Shown piece after piece: positions 15,824 through 25,346 of a stretch of DNA of 64,000 bases. Both the position numbers and the translations under genes were made by a program. Origin of the DNA: an uncultured Collinsella sp. (GTDB taxonomy: Bacteria; Actinomycetota; Coriobacteriia; Coriobacteriales; Coriobacteriaceae); contig UQIW01000008.1 of assembly GCA_900541235.1 (NCBI GenBank), positions 24,171-88,170 of the forward strand. The letters are read 5' to 3'. The first letter of the stretch is position 1; every line of letters begins with the position of its first letter. The notes beneath the pieces were generated by a model, which was given only the letters and a program-made list of their open reading frames with translations, was not told the origin of the DNA and did not search any database.

Positions 15824-16699
15824 CTACTTCCAAACCGCGAGCGCCGCAGTGCCCAGTACGATGAGGGCGAGACCGATGGCGCTGCGCCGCGAGACCTTTT
15901 CGTTGAATGCCAAGCGCGCAAATAGTACCGATACGACAATCGATAGTTTGTCGATCTGCACCACGACGCTCACCTGGCCTGCGGCGATGGCATAGTAATA
16001 GAGCAGCCACGATGCTCCGGTCGCGATGCCCGATGCCGCGAGAAATACGAGCTCGTAGCGGTCTACGTGCACGGCTTGGCCCATCTTGCCTTTAGCTGCC
16101 ACGATTGCCCATGCCATAACCAGTACCACGCAGGTGCGGATTGCCGTGGCCAGGTTTGACTCGACGCCTTCGATGCCGATCTTGGCGAGGACGGAGGTGA
16201 GTGCTGCGAACATGGCGGCGCCGAGGGCGTAAGCGAGCCAGGTCCGGTCTTGCTGCTGCTCGGGTCCGGCGGATTGCTGCTTCTCGGTCATTAAAAAAGT
16301 GCCGAGGGTAATGACGGCGGTTCCCACGAGCTTAACCGCAAGGTTGCTCGTCTCGCCAAAAAGCACGATGGCGATCAGCGCGGCGAGCACGGTGCTCATC
16401 TTGTCGACCGGTACGACCTTATTGACGTCTCCGATGCTCAACGCCTTAAAGTAACAGATCCACGAAGCGCCGGTAGCGAGTCCCGAGAGGACGAGAAAGA
16501 GCCAGGATCTGGGTTCGATGCTGCCAATGGTTCCAATGGATCCAGAAATGCCCGCCATTGCCCAGGCGAAAACGAGCACCACGCAGGTGCGAATGGCCGT
16601 CGCGACATTGGAGTCGGTCTGCTTGATGCCGCATTTGGCCAAGATGGATGTGATGCCGGCAAAGAATGCTGACGCAAATGCTGCGACGACCCACGACAC
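15824..16699 (-). CDS. EamA/DMT family transporter
   Basis: This 291-residue protein has ten predicted membrane helices and a clear internal duplication. NVATAIRTCVVLVFAWAMAG in the first half corresponds to NLATAIRTCVVLVMAWAIVA in the second, and both halves contain a SGxATGASW segment. Duplicated five-helix EamA units are the drug/metabolite exporter plan. The substrate is unknown. Translation begins at a GTG with GGGGAGG upstream. It is convergent with the EFR1 gene, only 15 bases apart. The strong similarity of its halves suggests relatively slow divergence or a recent duplication. Confidence 0.9.
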   Translation of the reverse strand: MSWVVAAFASAFFAGITSILAKCGIKQTDSNVATAIRTCVVLVFAWAMAGISGSIGTIGSIEPRSWLFLVLSGLATGASWICYFKALSIGDVNKVVPVDKMSTVLAALIAIVLFGETSNLAVKLVGTAVITLGTFLMTEKQQSAGPEQQQDRTWLAYALGAAMFAALTSVLAKIGIEGVESNLATAIRTCVVLVMAWAIVAAKGKMGQAVHVDRYELVFLAASGIATGASWLLYYYAIAAGQVSVVVQIDKLSIVVSVLFARLAFNEKVSRRSAIGLALIVLGTAALAVWK

Positions 16700-17148
16700 G
16701 GGTGAAATGCCTCCCCAAAGAACAACCGCGCCAGATTTACGGCGCTCGTCCGATGATACCGTCCCGCCATGAAGCTTTGATATCGCTGTGGTGAGACAGG
16801 GGCCATAGTTCGAGAGGGCATTTGGTTAAGGCTCGAATCGAAGGTGAATGGTTTTCCGCGAAGTGAACGAGTAAATCTGGACCCCTGGGACATGCACACT
16901 TTTTCGAACAAAACTGCAGGATTCTTAGACAAAAACCGCAGGAATTGAGTCCTTAAAAATGTCGATGCTACAGGGTACTGTTTTTACTCGTTCACTTCTC
17001 GGAAAAGTATTCACCTTCGATATGCTGACGGTGTCTTTTTGGTTGCCAAGAACTAGACGGCCTGCTGTGAGGGGCGGTGGTGACGCTATGCCGCCTTGTT
17101 TCATTGAAAAAATAAGCGGGGTACCACCTAAGCTTTTTTAGCTGTCGA
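16700..17148. other. Intergenic region with MITE-like inverted repeat
   Basis: These 449 bases hold no convincing gene. The promoter of the EamA exporter should lie near 16700-16800. The main feature is the inverted repeat at 16838-17020. The last 100 bases before the ABC-2 permease end are non-coding and hold no recognisable terminator hairpin. Confidence 0.6.
16838..17020. repeat. 38-bp inverted repeats enclosing a 107-bp core
   Basis: Arm 16838-16875 (starting TCGAAGGTGAATGG) and arm 16983-17020 (ending TTCACCTTCGA) are complementary except for about three positions. The core is non-coding and contains a near tandem pair ACTGCAGGATT / ACCGCAGGAATT. A hairpin-forming unit of this size without a gene resembles a MITE or a large REP cluster. 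No flanking duplication is obvious. Confidence 0.8.
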
Positions 17149-17847
17149 TTACAGATCGCGTACTCGATAAACCTTGGTGCTGACAGCGCAGCTGATTGCA
17201 CATAGTGCGAGCGCCAGTACTGCAATTCCTGCACACAGACAGCCAAGGACGGCGGGATCGGGATTCGCTCCGGCAATCGACATGAGCCAGTTGCTGATGG
17301 GGTTGGAGGAACTCAGCATTGCCATGGTGCCGCAGCCAAACAGGGCAAACAGGCCAAGGGATAGGCGCAGCGCCTCCATGTGTCCAAATCGGAAGAACAG
17401 CGGCTGTGCCAAGAATACCATCATGAGGGAGATGAGCATTGATGCCGCCGAGGCGGTTGCGATTTCAAAGATCGTCTGTCCCGTCGAAGGAATGCCCGCG
17501 CTGTTGAAGAGCGGGATGGAGGCGATGCTCAAAAGCGTGGCTGCACATGCCATGACGACCGAGAAGACAACGATGCACAGGTAGCGTGCGCAAATAATGT
17601 CTTTGCGCGAGAAGGGCAACGTTGCTCGATAACGCTCCCAGCCGTTTTGGTTATCGTAGCCAGCTAGCGAGTTCATGATTATGATGGGCGACATTGCGCT
17701 GACCGCACAGGCGCCGGCGCTCATACCGGAATCGCCGTCTGTCGCGTTGGCGAGGGTCAACACGACGAAGATGAACAGCCCGACACCCGCGATGCTCGGG
17801 GTGAGCGTGCGAACGATGGCGAGCTCGGACATAAAGGCACGTTTCAT
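17149..17847 (-). CDS. ABC-2 type transporter permease
   Basis: This 232-residue integral membrane protein has six hydrophobic segments and resembles the ABC2_membrane_5 permeases that pair with YtrA-type operons. It begins MKRAFMSELAIVRTLTPSIA and contains a cytoplasmic NQNGWERYRATLPFSRKDII segment, typical of this family and probably contacting the ATPase. Its start overlaps the stop of the upstream ATPase by four bases (ATGA), so the two are translationally coupled. The substrate is unknown; these systems usually export antimicrobial peptides or respond to cell-wall stress. Confidence 0.85.
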   Translation of the reverse strand: MKRAFMSELAIVRTLTPSIAGVGLFIFVVLTLANATDGDSGMSAGACAVSAMSPIIIMNSLAGYDNQNGWERYRATLPFSRKDIICARYLCIVVFSVVMACAATLLSIASIPLFNSAGIPSTGQTIFEIATASAASMLISLMMVFLAQPLFFRFGHMEALRLSLGLFALFGCGTMAMLSSSNPISNWLMSIAGANPDPAVLGCLCAGIAVLALALCAISCAVSTKVYRVRDL

Positions 17848-18725
17848 TTCGAAGTCCCTTTCAGCGTGAGGCGCAGATAGTCGTCAATGGTTGCCCGATC
17901 GCAGGGAATCTCGGGGAAGGCCTCGAGCGTTTCGCGACGGTTGGGCACGAGCACGTCCACGCTGTAGGCGTGGTGGACGGCACGGGCGCCTTCGACGCAA
18001 ACCATAAGCTCGGCGGCCTGTGCTTGGGTACAGTGGGCGATGCCGGCGCGGTCGGTAATATCCTCGCGCGGCAGGTCAAACACAATCGAGCCAGCATCGA
18101 TGCAGATGACGCGATCAGCGGTGCGATCGAGATCGGACGTAATGTGGCTCGAGAGCAACACGCTGTGCTGGCCGTCGGCGACAAAGGCAAGCAGCTCATC
18201 AAGCAGTTCCTCGCGTGCCATGGGATCGAGGCCCGCAGTGGCTTCGTCCAAAACGAGCAGCTTGGCATTGTGGCTGAGCGCGCAGGCGAGCTGCAGCTTC
18301 ATACCCATGCCGCGGGAGAGGTCCTTGACCTTTGTCTTGGGATCGAGGCCAAATCGGTTGATGAATCCGGCGAACGTTTCGCGGTCCCACGTGGGGTACG
18401 CCGGGCCTACGAGCGCCTCGATCTGGCCCACCTTGAGCGTGGAGGGGAAGGGGCACGTGTCCAGGACAAGACCGACGCGGGAGCGTAGATGGTGTTGCGA
18501 CTCATCGGGCGCGTCGGCGCCACAGCGCTGCCCAAACAGGTGCACTTCGCCGGCATCGAGCTTTATAAGCCCGAGAGCAGCTCGAATCGCCGTTGTTTTG
18601 CCAGCACCGTTGGCACCAACGAAGCCGACGATCTGGCCAGGCTCCACGGCAAGCGTGACGTCGCGCAGCGAAAAGCGGTCGCTTACAGTGTGTGAGATGC
18701 CTTTGAGTTCAAGCAAGTTTTGCAT
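17844..18725 (-). CDS. ABC transporter ATP-binding protein (YtrB/bacitracin-type)
   Basis: This 293-residue ATPase has Walker A GANGAGKTT near residue 35, the signature LSRGMGMKLQLACAL, Walker B LLVLDEATAGLDP and switch histidine in LLSSHITSDLD. The C-terminal 80 residues (AQAAELMVCVEGARAVHHAY onward) are the accessory domain common in drug-export ATPases. The start is set at the ATG preceded by AAGAAAGG; the much longer upstream open frame overlaps the GntR gene and is not coding. It is the middle gene of a regulator-ATPase-permease operon. Confidence 0.93.
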   Translation of the reverse strand: MQNLLELKGISHTVSDRFSLRDVTLAVEPGQIVGFVGANGAGKTTAIRAALGLIKLDAGEVHLFGQRCGADAPDESQHHLRSRVGLVLDTCPFPSTLKVGQIEALVGPAYPTWDRETFAGFINRFGLDPKTKVKDLSRGMGMKLQLACALSHNAKLLVLDEATAGLDPMAREELLDELLAFVADGQHSVLLSSHITSDLDRTADRVICIDAGSIVFDLPREDITDRAGIAHCTQAQAAELMVCVEGARAVHHAYSVDVLVPNRRETLEAFPEIPCDRATIDDYLRLTLKGTSK

Positions 18726-18748
18726 GGTATAGCCTTTCTTGCAGATGG

Positions 18749-19129
18749 CTACTGCATGGTTTCGGGGGCTACCAGGTCGAGCATCTCGTGCAGTTTGTCG
18801 CGCGTGACGCCCAAGGCTTCGGCTTGGCTTGCCGCTTTCGCAAGCAGCTCTTCGATATGACAGAGCTGGTTTTCGCGCAAAAGCTCCTGGTTGCCCTCGG
18901 CGACAAAACAGCCCTTGCCCTGCACGGTGCAGATAAACCCGAGCTGCTCCAGGTCGGCGTAGGCGCGCTTGGTGGTGATGACGCTCACGCCAAGATCGCT
19001 CGCGAGTGCACGGATGCTGGGGAGTTTGGCGCCCGCAGCGAGCGTGCCCGATAAGATCTGAGCTTTGACTTGCGAGGTTATCTGCTCGTAGATGGGCTTG
19101 TCGCTCGAATTGGATAGGATGATGTCCAC
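18749..19129 (-). CDS. GntR family regulator, YtrA subfamily
   Basis: This 126-residue repressor has an N-terminal winged helix (KPIYEQITSQVKAQILSGTL, then LPSIRALASDLGVSVITTKRAY and FICTVQGKGCFVA) and a short C-terminal helical dimerisation region of about 50 residues. That short tail defines the YtrA subfamily, which normally represses its own ABC operon. It starts with GTG after AAGGAG. The ATPase gene begins 23 bases downstream. A palindromic operator lies upstream at 19157-19190. Confidence 0.92.
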   Translation of the reverse strand: MDIILSNSSDKPIYEQITSQVKAQILSGTLAAGAKLPSIRALASDLGVSVITTKRAYADLEQLGFICTVQGKGCFVAEGNQELLRENQLCHIEELLAKAASQAEALGVTRDKLHEMLDLVAPETMQ

Positions 19130-19156
19130 AGCGGCTCCTTAGCTGTTGGGCTACAC

Positions 19157-19190
19157 GTGTATATAACCGGTAAGCACAGTATATATACAC
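19157..19190 (-). promoter_or_regulatory. Probable YtrA-type operator/promoter
   Basis: GTGTATATA (19157-19165) and TATATACAC (19182-19190) form a perfect inverted repeat with a 16-base centre, 28 bases upstream of the gntR start. Long-spaced inverted repeats rich in GTATA are what YtrA repressors bind. It overlaps the region where the operon promoter must lie. Confidence 0.65.
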
Positions 19191-19344
19191 TATGCACAGT
19201 TCTGCAAGAGGTAAATACGGATTGGGCCGGCTGCCCAGGTCCCAACTGATGAATTTGTCCTGATAGGCGCCCTAGAGCGGGATTTCGCGGCTACAATAGT
19301 GCGGTTACAACGACGTAATGCACTCAATGCAAGAAAGGATCCGC

Positions 19345-20958
<1,614 letters not shown>

Positions 20959-21058
20959 CGCATCGGCGCGGTGGCCCTGCGGGGCTGCCGCGCCGTTTGC
21001 TTGCCTGATGCCGTGTGAGCGGCTATCATACCCACCGTCGTCTCAAGACCGGGGCGTC

Positions 21059-21102
21059 CGAGCAGTTCGGGTCCGATATCCTGCTCGTTAAACCTAAAAC
21101 CA
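21059..21102 (+). promoter_or_regulatory. Possible preQ1-I riboswitch-like leader
   Basis: Directly upstream of the VUT gene, CGAGCAG (21059-21065) pairs with CTGCTCG (21081-21087). The loop begins TTC and continues GGGT, which can pair with ACCT (21092-21095) after an A-rich linker, giving an H-type pseudoknot. AAAGGAG follows at 21102-21108. The order (stem, TTC loop, pseudoknot strand, A-rich tail, ribosome binding site) resembles preQ1 class I. The expected conserved bases were matched by eye only, so this is tentative. Confidence 0.35.
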
Positions 21103-21114
21103 AAGGAGTACATA

Positions 21115-21837
21115 ATGATCAAGAAGGTCATGGAGGACTACAAGGTCCTGTTGCGGAGCATTCCCGCGGCAACGGTTTCGCTGTTTTTCGTGAGCGTCAT
21201 CATGATGAACCTGCTGGCCAACAAAGAACTCATCAGCCTACCGTATCTGGCGCTCGACTGTGGCTTTGTGGTGAGCTGGGTTTCGTTTTTGTGCCAGGAC
21301 ATGATTTGCAAGCGCTTTGGCGCCAAGGCATCCATCAAAATCTCTATCCTCGCGCTGCTGGTCAACCTGGCCGTGAGCCTGTGCTTTTGGGCATGCTCAC
21401 TCACGCCCGGCATGTGGGGCGCCTACTACGACACGGGCATGATCGAGGTCAACACTGCCCTTAACGCCACCATCGGCGGCACCTGGTACGTGGTGCTGGG
21501 CTCTTCGCTGGCAATGCTCGTTTCTGCCGTGGTTAACTCCACGCTCAACCAGTCGCTCGGCCGCATGCTCAAAAAGAATAACTTTGCGAGCTTCGCCTTC
21601 CGCTCCTATGTGTCCACGGGTGTTGGCCAGTTTATCGACAACCTGGTCTTTGCCATTGTAGTGAGCCACACGTTCTTTGGTTGGACCTGGGTGCAGGTCC
21701 TTATGTGCTCGCTGACGGGTGCTGTTGCCGAGCTGCTGTGCGAGGTCTTCCTGAGCCCTGTGGGCTACAAGGTCGTGCGCGGCTGGGAGCGCGAGAATGT
21801 GGGCTCCGAGTACCTCGAGCGCCACGCAACCGCCTAA
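21115..21837 (+). CDS. VUT family transporter (queuosine precursor transporter-like)
   Basis: This 240-residue membrane protein has about six helices. It shows the VUT/YhhQ pattern: VIMMNLLANKELISLPYLALDCGFVVSW, then FVVSWVSFLCQDMICKRFG, and later YVSTGVGQFIDNLVFAIVV. The D-x-G, Q-D and Q-x-x-D-N elements recur in YhhQ, which imports preQ0/preQ1 for queuosine synthesis. Members were also called vitamin-uptake transporters. The start follows AAAGGAGTACATA, close behind a possible preQ1-type leader. An SDR gene begins nine bases downstream. Confidence 0.85.
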   Translation: MIKKVMEDYKVLLRSIPAATVSLFFVSVIMMNLLANKELISLPYLALDCGFVVSWVSFLCQDMICKRFGAKASIKISILALLVNLAVSLCFWACSLTPGMWGAYYDTGMIEVNTALNATIGGTWYVVLGSSLAMLVSAVVNSTLNQSLGRMLKKNNFASFAFRSYVSTGVGQFIDNLVFAIVVSHTFFGWTWVQVLMCSLTGAVAELLCEVFLSPVGYKVVRGWERENVGSEYLERHATA

Positions 21838-21846
21838 GGAGCAAGT

Positions 21847-22527
21847 ATGCGGGTTTTGATCACGGGCGCTTCGGGCGGTATCGGAGCCGCATGCGTGCGG
21901 CGCTTTTTGGATGAGGGCCACGAGGTCGTGGGCTTTGACCTGCTGCCGGCGGCGGTCGAACACGAGCGCTACCGCCATCTGATCGTTGATGTCCGCGAGC
22001 CTAACTCGTTTCCAGGCGACCTTGAGCCTCAGGTAATCGTGAACGTTGCCGGTACGCAGGAATCGGCCGACGACATCGCCGCCAACCTGTATGGCACCAT
22101 CAACGTGACCGAGCGCTACGCCTTTGTGGGGGAGGGGCTTGCCGCCAAGCCGGCGCCGGCTATCAAATCCGTGGTCAATGTGGGGTCGGCGAGCGGGCAT
22201 ACGGGATCAGAGTTTCCCGCTTATGCCGCCAGCAAGGGCGGCGTTATCGCCTACACCAAGAACCTTGCAAACCGCCTGGCGCCGCAGGCCATCGCCAACA
22301 GTGTGGACCCGGGCGGCGTTATCACGCCGCTCAACCGTTGCGTGATGGAAGACGAGCACCTGTGGAATCAGATTATGGAGCTTACGCCGCTTAAACGCTG
22401 GGCCACCGCCCAAGAGATCGCCGAGTGGATCTACTTTGTGGGCGTGACCAACCAGTTTATGACCGGACAGAGTCTGTTGATCGATGGCGGCGAGGCCGGC
22501 CGCACGCAATTTATTTGGCCCGAATAG
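21847..22527 (+). CDS. SDR family NAD(P)-dependent oxidoreductase
   Basis: This 226-residue Rossmann enzyme has the cofactor motif TGASGGIG (residues 6-13) and the NVAG motif (66-69). It has catalytic Ser in GSASG (114-116) and Tyr126/Lys130 in YAASK. The C-terminal ITPLNRCVMED and FMTGQSLLIDGGEAG are classical-SDR features. The substrate is unknown. The stop of the VUT transporter lies nine bases upstream and AAGGAG precedes the ATG, so the two are probably cotranscribed. A terminator follows. Confidence 0.92.
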   Translation: MRVLITGASGGIGAACVRRFLDEGHEVVGFDLLPAAVEHERYRHLIVDVREPNSFPGDLEPQVIVNVAGTQESADDIAANLYGTINVTERYAFVGEGLAAKPAPAIKSVVNVGSASGHTGSEFPAYAASKGGVIAYTKNLANRLAPQAIANSVDPGGVITPLNRCVMEDEHLWNQIMELTPLKRWATAQEIAEWIYFVGVTNQFMTGQSLLIDGGEAGRTQFIWPE

Positions 22528-22530
22528 GTA

Positions 22531-22565
22531 ACGCGCCCGATGGAAAGCCGTCGGGCGCGTTTTTG
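22531..22565. terminator. Intrinsic terminator
   Basis: ACGCGCCCGATGG pairs with CCGTCGGGCGCGT (one mismatch near the loop), followed by TTTTT. It terminates the VUT-SDR transcript and separates it from convergent ung. Confidence 0.9.
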
Positions 22566-22577
22566 ATGTATCGATTT

Positions 22578-23303
22578 TTAGCCGAGGCAGGTCCAGTTGA
22601 CGGGGGTCGAGCCGTACTGTTCGAGTAGCCGATTGGCTGCCGAGAAGGGACGCGACCCCATAAAGGCGGGGAGTTCTGCCGTGGCACGATTGGCCGAAAG
22701 CGGCGAGGGGTGCGTGGAGGCCAGACAGAACTTGTCGGTTGCCTTGCCCGCGTCAGTTGCGACGAGCTTGCCCTCGACCATCTGCTGGGCAAAGCGGCCC
22801 CATGCCAAAAAGACAACCGGTTGAGGCAGCTGGCAGCAGCGTTCGATAACGTAGTCGGTGAGCGTGCTCCAGCCCAGCTTGGCGTGCGAGTTCGCGGCAT
22901 GCTCGCGCACGGTGAGCGTAGTGTTGAGAAGCAGGACGCCCTGTTGTGCCCATGGCGTTAAATCTCCTGTGGCGGGAATGGGACAACCCAGGTCGGCATT
23001 GAGTTCCTTGTAGATGTTGCGCAGGCTCGGCGGCAACTTGGTTTGCGTCGCGGGGACCGAGAACGACAGCCCCATGGCCTGGTTGGGTCCGTGATAGGGG
23101 TCTTGACCCAAGATGACAACCTTGACCTGGTCGGCCGGCGTGTAGGCGAGGGCATTGAGGATGTCGTCTTGTGCCGGGTAGATAGTCTGCTCGGCACGCA
23201 AAAGGGCGATGCGCTCGAGCAGCTGGTTCGTAGTGTCACGTACCGGCTGCGGTGCATCGCCCAACCAAGTTGCTATGTTGCGGTCGCGGGTCGCGGCGTC
23301 CAT
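22578..23303 (-). CDS. ung: Uracil-DNA glycosylase, family 1
   Basis: Ung removes uracil from DNA by hydrolysing the N-glycosidic bond. The 241-residue protein has the water-activating motif GQDPYHGPNQAMGLSFSV (Asp68), the uracil-stacking region LLLNTTLTV, and the DNA-intercalating loop THPSPLSANR with His198. The length fits family 1. The start ATG follows AAAGGAGCCCC. It is transcribed alone and converges on the SDR gene. Confidence 0.96.
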   Translation of the reverse strand: MDAATRDRNIATWLGDAPQPVRDTTNQLLERIALLRAEQTIYPAQDDILNALAYTPADQVKVVILGQDPYHGPNQAMGLSFSVPATQTKLPPSLRNIYKELNADLGCPIPATGDLTPWAQQGVLLLNTTLTVREHAANSHAKLGWSTLTDYVIERCCQLPQPVVFLAWGRFAQQMVEGKLVATDAGKATDKFCLASTHPSPLSANRATAELPAFMGSRPFSAANRLLEQYGSTPVNWTCLG

Positions 23304-23391
23304 GGGGCTCCTTTACGTCAGATGCTCTGTTGGCATCTATTGTAAAGGCGCACCGGTTGCCTTTATGCCGCGGCTGTATGAAGAGCGGGGT

Positions 23392-24294
23392 CTACGAGAC
23401 GTGCTCGGGCGCTCCTGCCATGCGAGCCTGTCCATGTGCGCGGAGGCGCGGAAGCTCGACGGTTGCCACCATGACGCCGGTGAGGATGAGGGCGGCGCCA
23501 AAGAAGGCGATGGGGCTCAGGACCTCGCCGACCAGGAAGAACGAGAAGACGGCGGAGCAGACTGGCTCGAGCGAGAAGGCGAAGCCGGTGGTCTCGGCGG
23601 GCACGTGGGGCTGCACGAGCGTCTGGGTGATAAAACCGTAGGCAGAGCAGATGAGCGCGAGGGCAACGACGACCACGATCTCGCTGGGCGTACTGGGAAG
23701 TGTGAAACCGCCAAAGACGCATGCGGCAATGCCCGAGAACAGGCCGCCAAAGCCCAACTGCCAAACGCCCAGGGACAGCGGGTCGACATCTTCGACAAAG
23801 CGCTTGGCTACGATAATGTGGCCGGCATAGATAAAAGCGGAGAGCAGCATGATGAGCGCGCCCGGATTCAGGCTGGTGAAGTCGGTGCCCGAGAGCAGCA
23901 ACATGCCGCAGGTGACGATGGCGGTGCCGATGAGCACTTTGCGCTCGGGGGCGCGGCGCAGCAGGGCGGCGTTGGCAAACGGCACGATCACGACCGTCAG
24001 GCTCTGCAAAAAGCCGGCAGTGGAGGCAGAGGTGAGGCTGGAGCCCAGGCACATGCAGGTGAGCTCGGTTGCCATGATGGCGCCGATGATGGCGGCGCGA
24101 ACCATAAGGTCGCGGTTGATGCGCAACGCGTGCTTGTGGAAGAGCAGCAGGCAGACCACAAAGGCGATGATGCAGCGTAGCGCGACGATGCTCGTGGCGT
24201 TCATGCTGTCCATGCCGATCTTCATGAGAGGGTACGAAAAGCCCCATGCGACGGGAACGGAAAATGAGAGCGCGATTGCTTTTTTGCGATCCAT
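23392..24294 (-). CDS. DMT/EamA family transporter
   Basis: This 300-residue protein has ten hydrophobic helices in two EamA halves: VPVAWGFSYPLMKIGMDSM and RCIIAFVVCLLLF in the first, LSAFIYAGHIIVAKRF in the second. It ends with a short hydrophilic tail. The family exports metabolites or drugs; the substrate is unknown. It is divergent from a LysR regulator starting at 24453, the usual arrangement for a regulator controlling an exporter. The start follows AAAAGGAGTCCC. Confidence 0.9.
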   Translation of the reverse strand: MDRKKAIALSFSVPVAWGFSYPLMKIGMDSMNATSIVALRCIIAFVVCLLLFHKHALRINRDLMVRAAIIGAIMATELTCMCLGSSLTSASTAGFLQSLTVVIVPFANAALLRRAPERKVLIGTAIVTCGMLLLSGTDFTSLNPGALIMLLSAFIYAGHIIVAKRFVEDVDPLSLGVWQLGFGGLFSGIAACVFGGFTLPSTPSEIVVVVALALICSAYGFITQTLVQPHVPAETTGFAFSLEPVCSAVFSFFLVGEVLSPIAFFGAALILTGVMVATVELPRLRAHGQARMAGAPEHVS

Positions 24295-24374
24295 GGGACT
24301 CCTTTTGTTACAGAACGGTTTCGTACAAAGGATTCTGCTCCCAGATGTGGATGTAGTAAAGCGAATGTATCTTC

Positions 24375-24393
24375 AGTATGATTAAGAAATACT
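24375..24393. promoter_or_regulatory. Candidate LysR operator
   Basis: AGTAT-N9-ATACT in the divergent DMT/lysR region contains the T-N11-A core expected of LysR-type sites (T24377, A24389). Its position between two divergent starts supports control of both. Confidence 0.5.
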
Positions 24394-24452
24394 AATGTTG
24401 GCAGAAAAAGCCCTGGCAAAACGTTTTACGGCTGCATTGATGTGGAGGTGCG

Positions 24453-25319
24453 ATGGCATCGCGGTATCAGATTGTTTGTATGGTGGTCGATCGCGGCAGT
24501 CTTAAGGGCGCGGCGGACGAGCTGGGCTATACGCAAAGTGCGGTGAGCCAGGCCGTCAAGGCACTCGAGCGCGAGCTGGGTACCACGCTTATCGAGCGCG
24601 GTAAGCAGGGCGTTTCGCTTACGCGCGACGGTAAACAATATCTGCCGTATCTGCGCCAGATTGTGACTGCCGAGGCTGAGCTCGAGGGCAAGCGCCAGGA
24701 GTTGCTGGGGCTTTCGTCGACCGATATTCGCATCGCGACGTTTACCAACGTGAGTCGAACCGTGTTACCGCGTGTGATCCGCGACTTTGGGGCGCTGCAC
24801 CCGGGCGTACGCTTTACCCTTAAGCAGGGCGACTACACGCGCAACGCCCAATGGGTGCACGATGGCGTGGTCGATTTTTGCTTTACGGCACGCGGGTTTA
24901 CCGCTGGCCTCGAGAAGCGCGTGGTCTATCACGACGAGTTGGTGGCACTGTTGCCTGTCGCGCATCCGCTGGCGGCAAAGGAAAAGGTGACACTCGCCGA
25001 CCTGGCTTCCGAGCCGTTTGTGCTTCTGGATGAGGGCGAACAGAGCCTGGTGCTCGATACATTCGCGGCGCATGGCCTGTCGCCGCACGTGACGAGCGAG
25101 GTCACCGACGACTACACCATCATGGCGATGGTGGAGGAGGGCCTAGGCGTGAGCATGCTCTACCGTCGTACTGTGGAGGGCATGCGAGCCGATATTCGTG
25201 TGCGGCCCATCGTGCATGCCCCCTCGCGCGACGTGGTGGCGGCCTGGCGCAGCTGGGACACCATGCCTATCGCCACGAGGCGCTTTATCGACTATATGAG
25301 CTCGCATATTGTCAATTAA
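24453..25319 (+). CDS. LysR family transcriptional regulator
   Basis: This 288-residue regulator has an N-terminal winged helix (YQIVCMVVDRGSLKGAADEL, then GYTQSAVSQAVKALERELG) and a periplasmic-binding-like effector domain from about residue 90 (DIRIATFTNVSRTVLPRVIR). The effector contains the TDDYTIMAMVEEGLGVSML segment common in this branch. The start follows GGAGGTGCG. It is divergent from the DMT exporter and probably regulates it together with itself through the site at 24375. It is clearly related to the LysR at 56040, which also faces a DMT exporter. Confidence 0.92.
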   Translation: MASRYQIVCMVVDRGSLKGAADELGYTQSAVSQAVKALERELGTTLIERGKQGVSLTRDGKQYLPYLRQIVTAEAELEGKRQELLGLSSTDIRIATFTNVSRTVLPRVIRDFGALHPGVRFTLKQGDYTRNAQWVHDGVVDFCFTARGFTAGLEKRVVYHDELVALLPVAHPLAAKEKVTLADLASEPFVLLDEGEQSLVLDTFAAHGLSPHVTSEVTDDYTIMAMVEEGLGVSMLYRRTVEGMRADIRVRPIVHAPSRDVVAAWRSWDTMPIATRRFIDYMSSHIVN

Positions 25320-25346
25320 TGACTGGCGTGGCGTTGGGTGCGGTGT

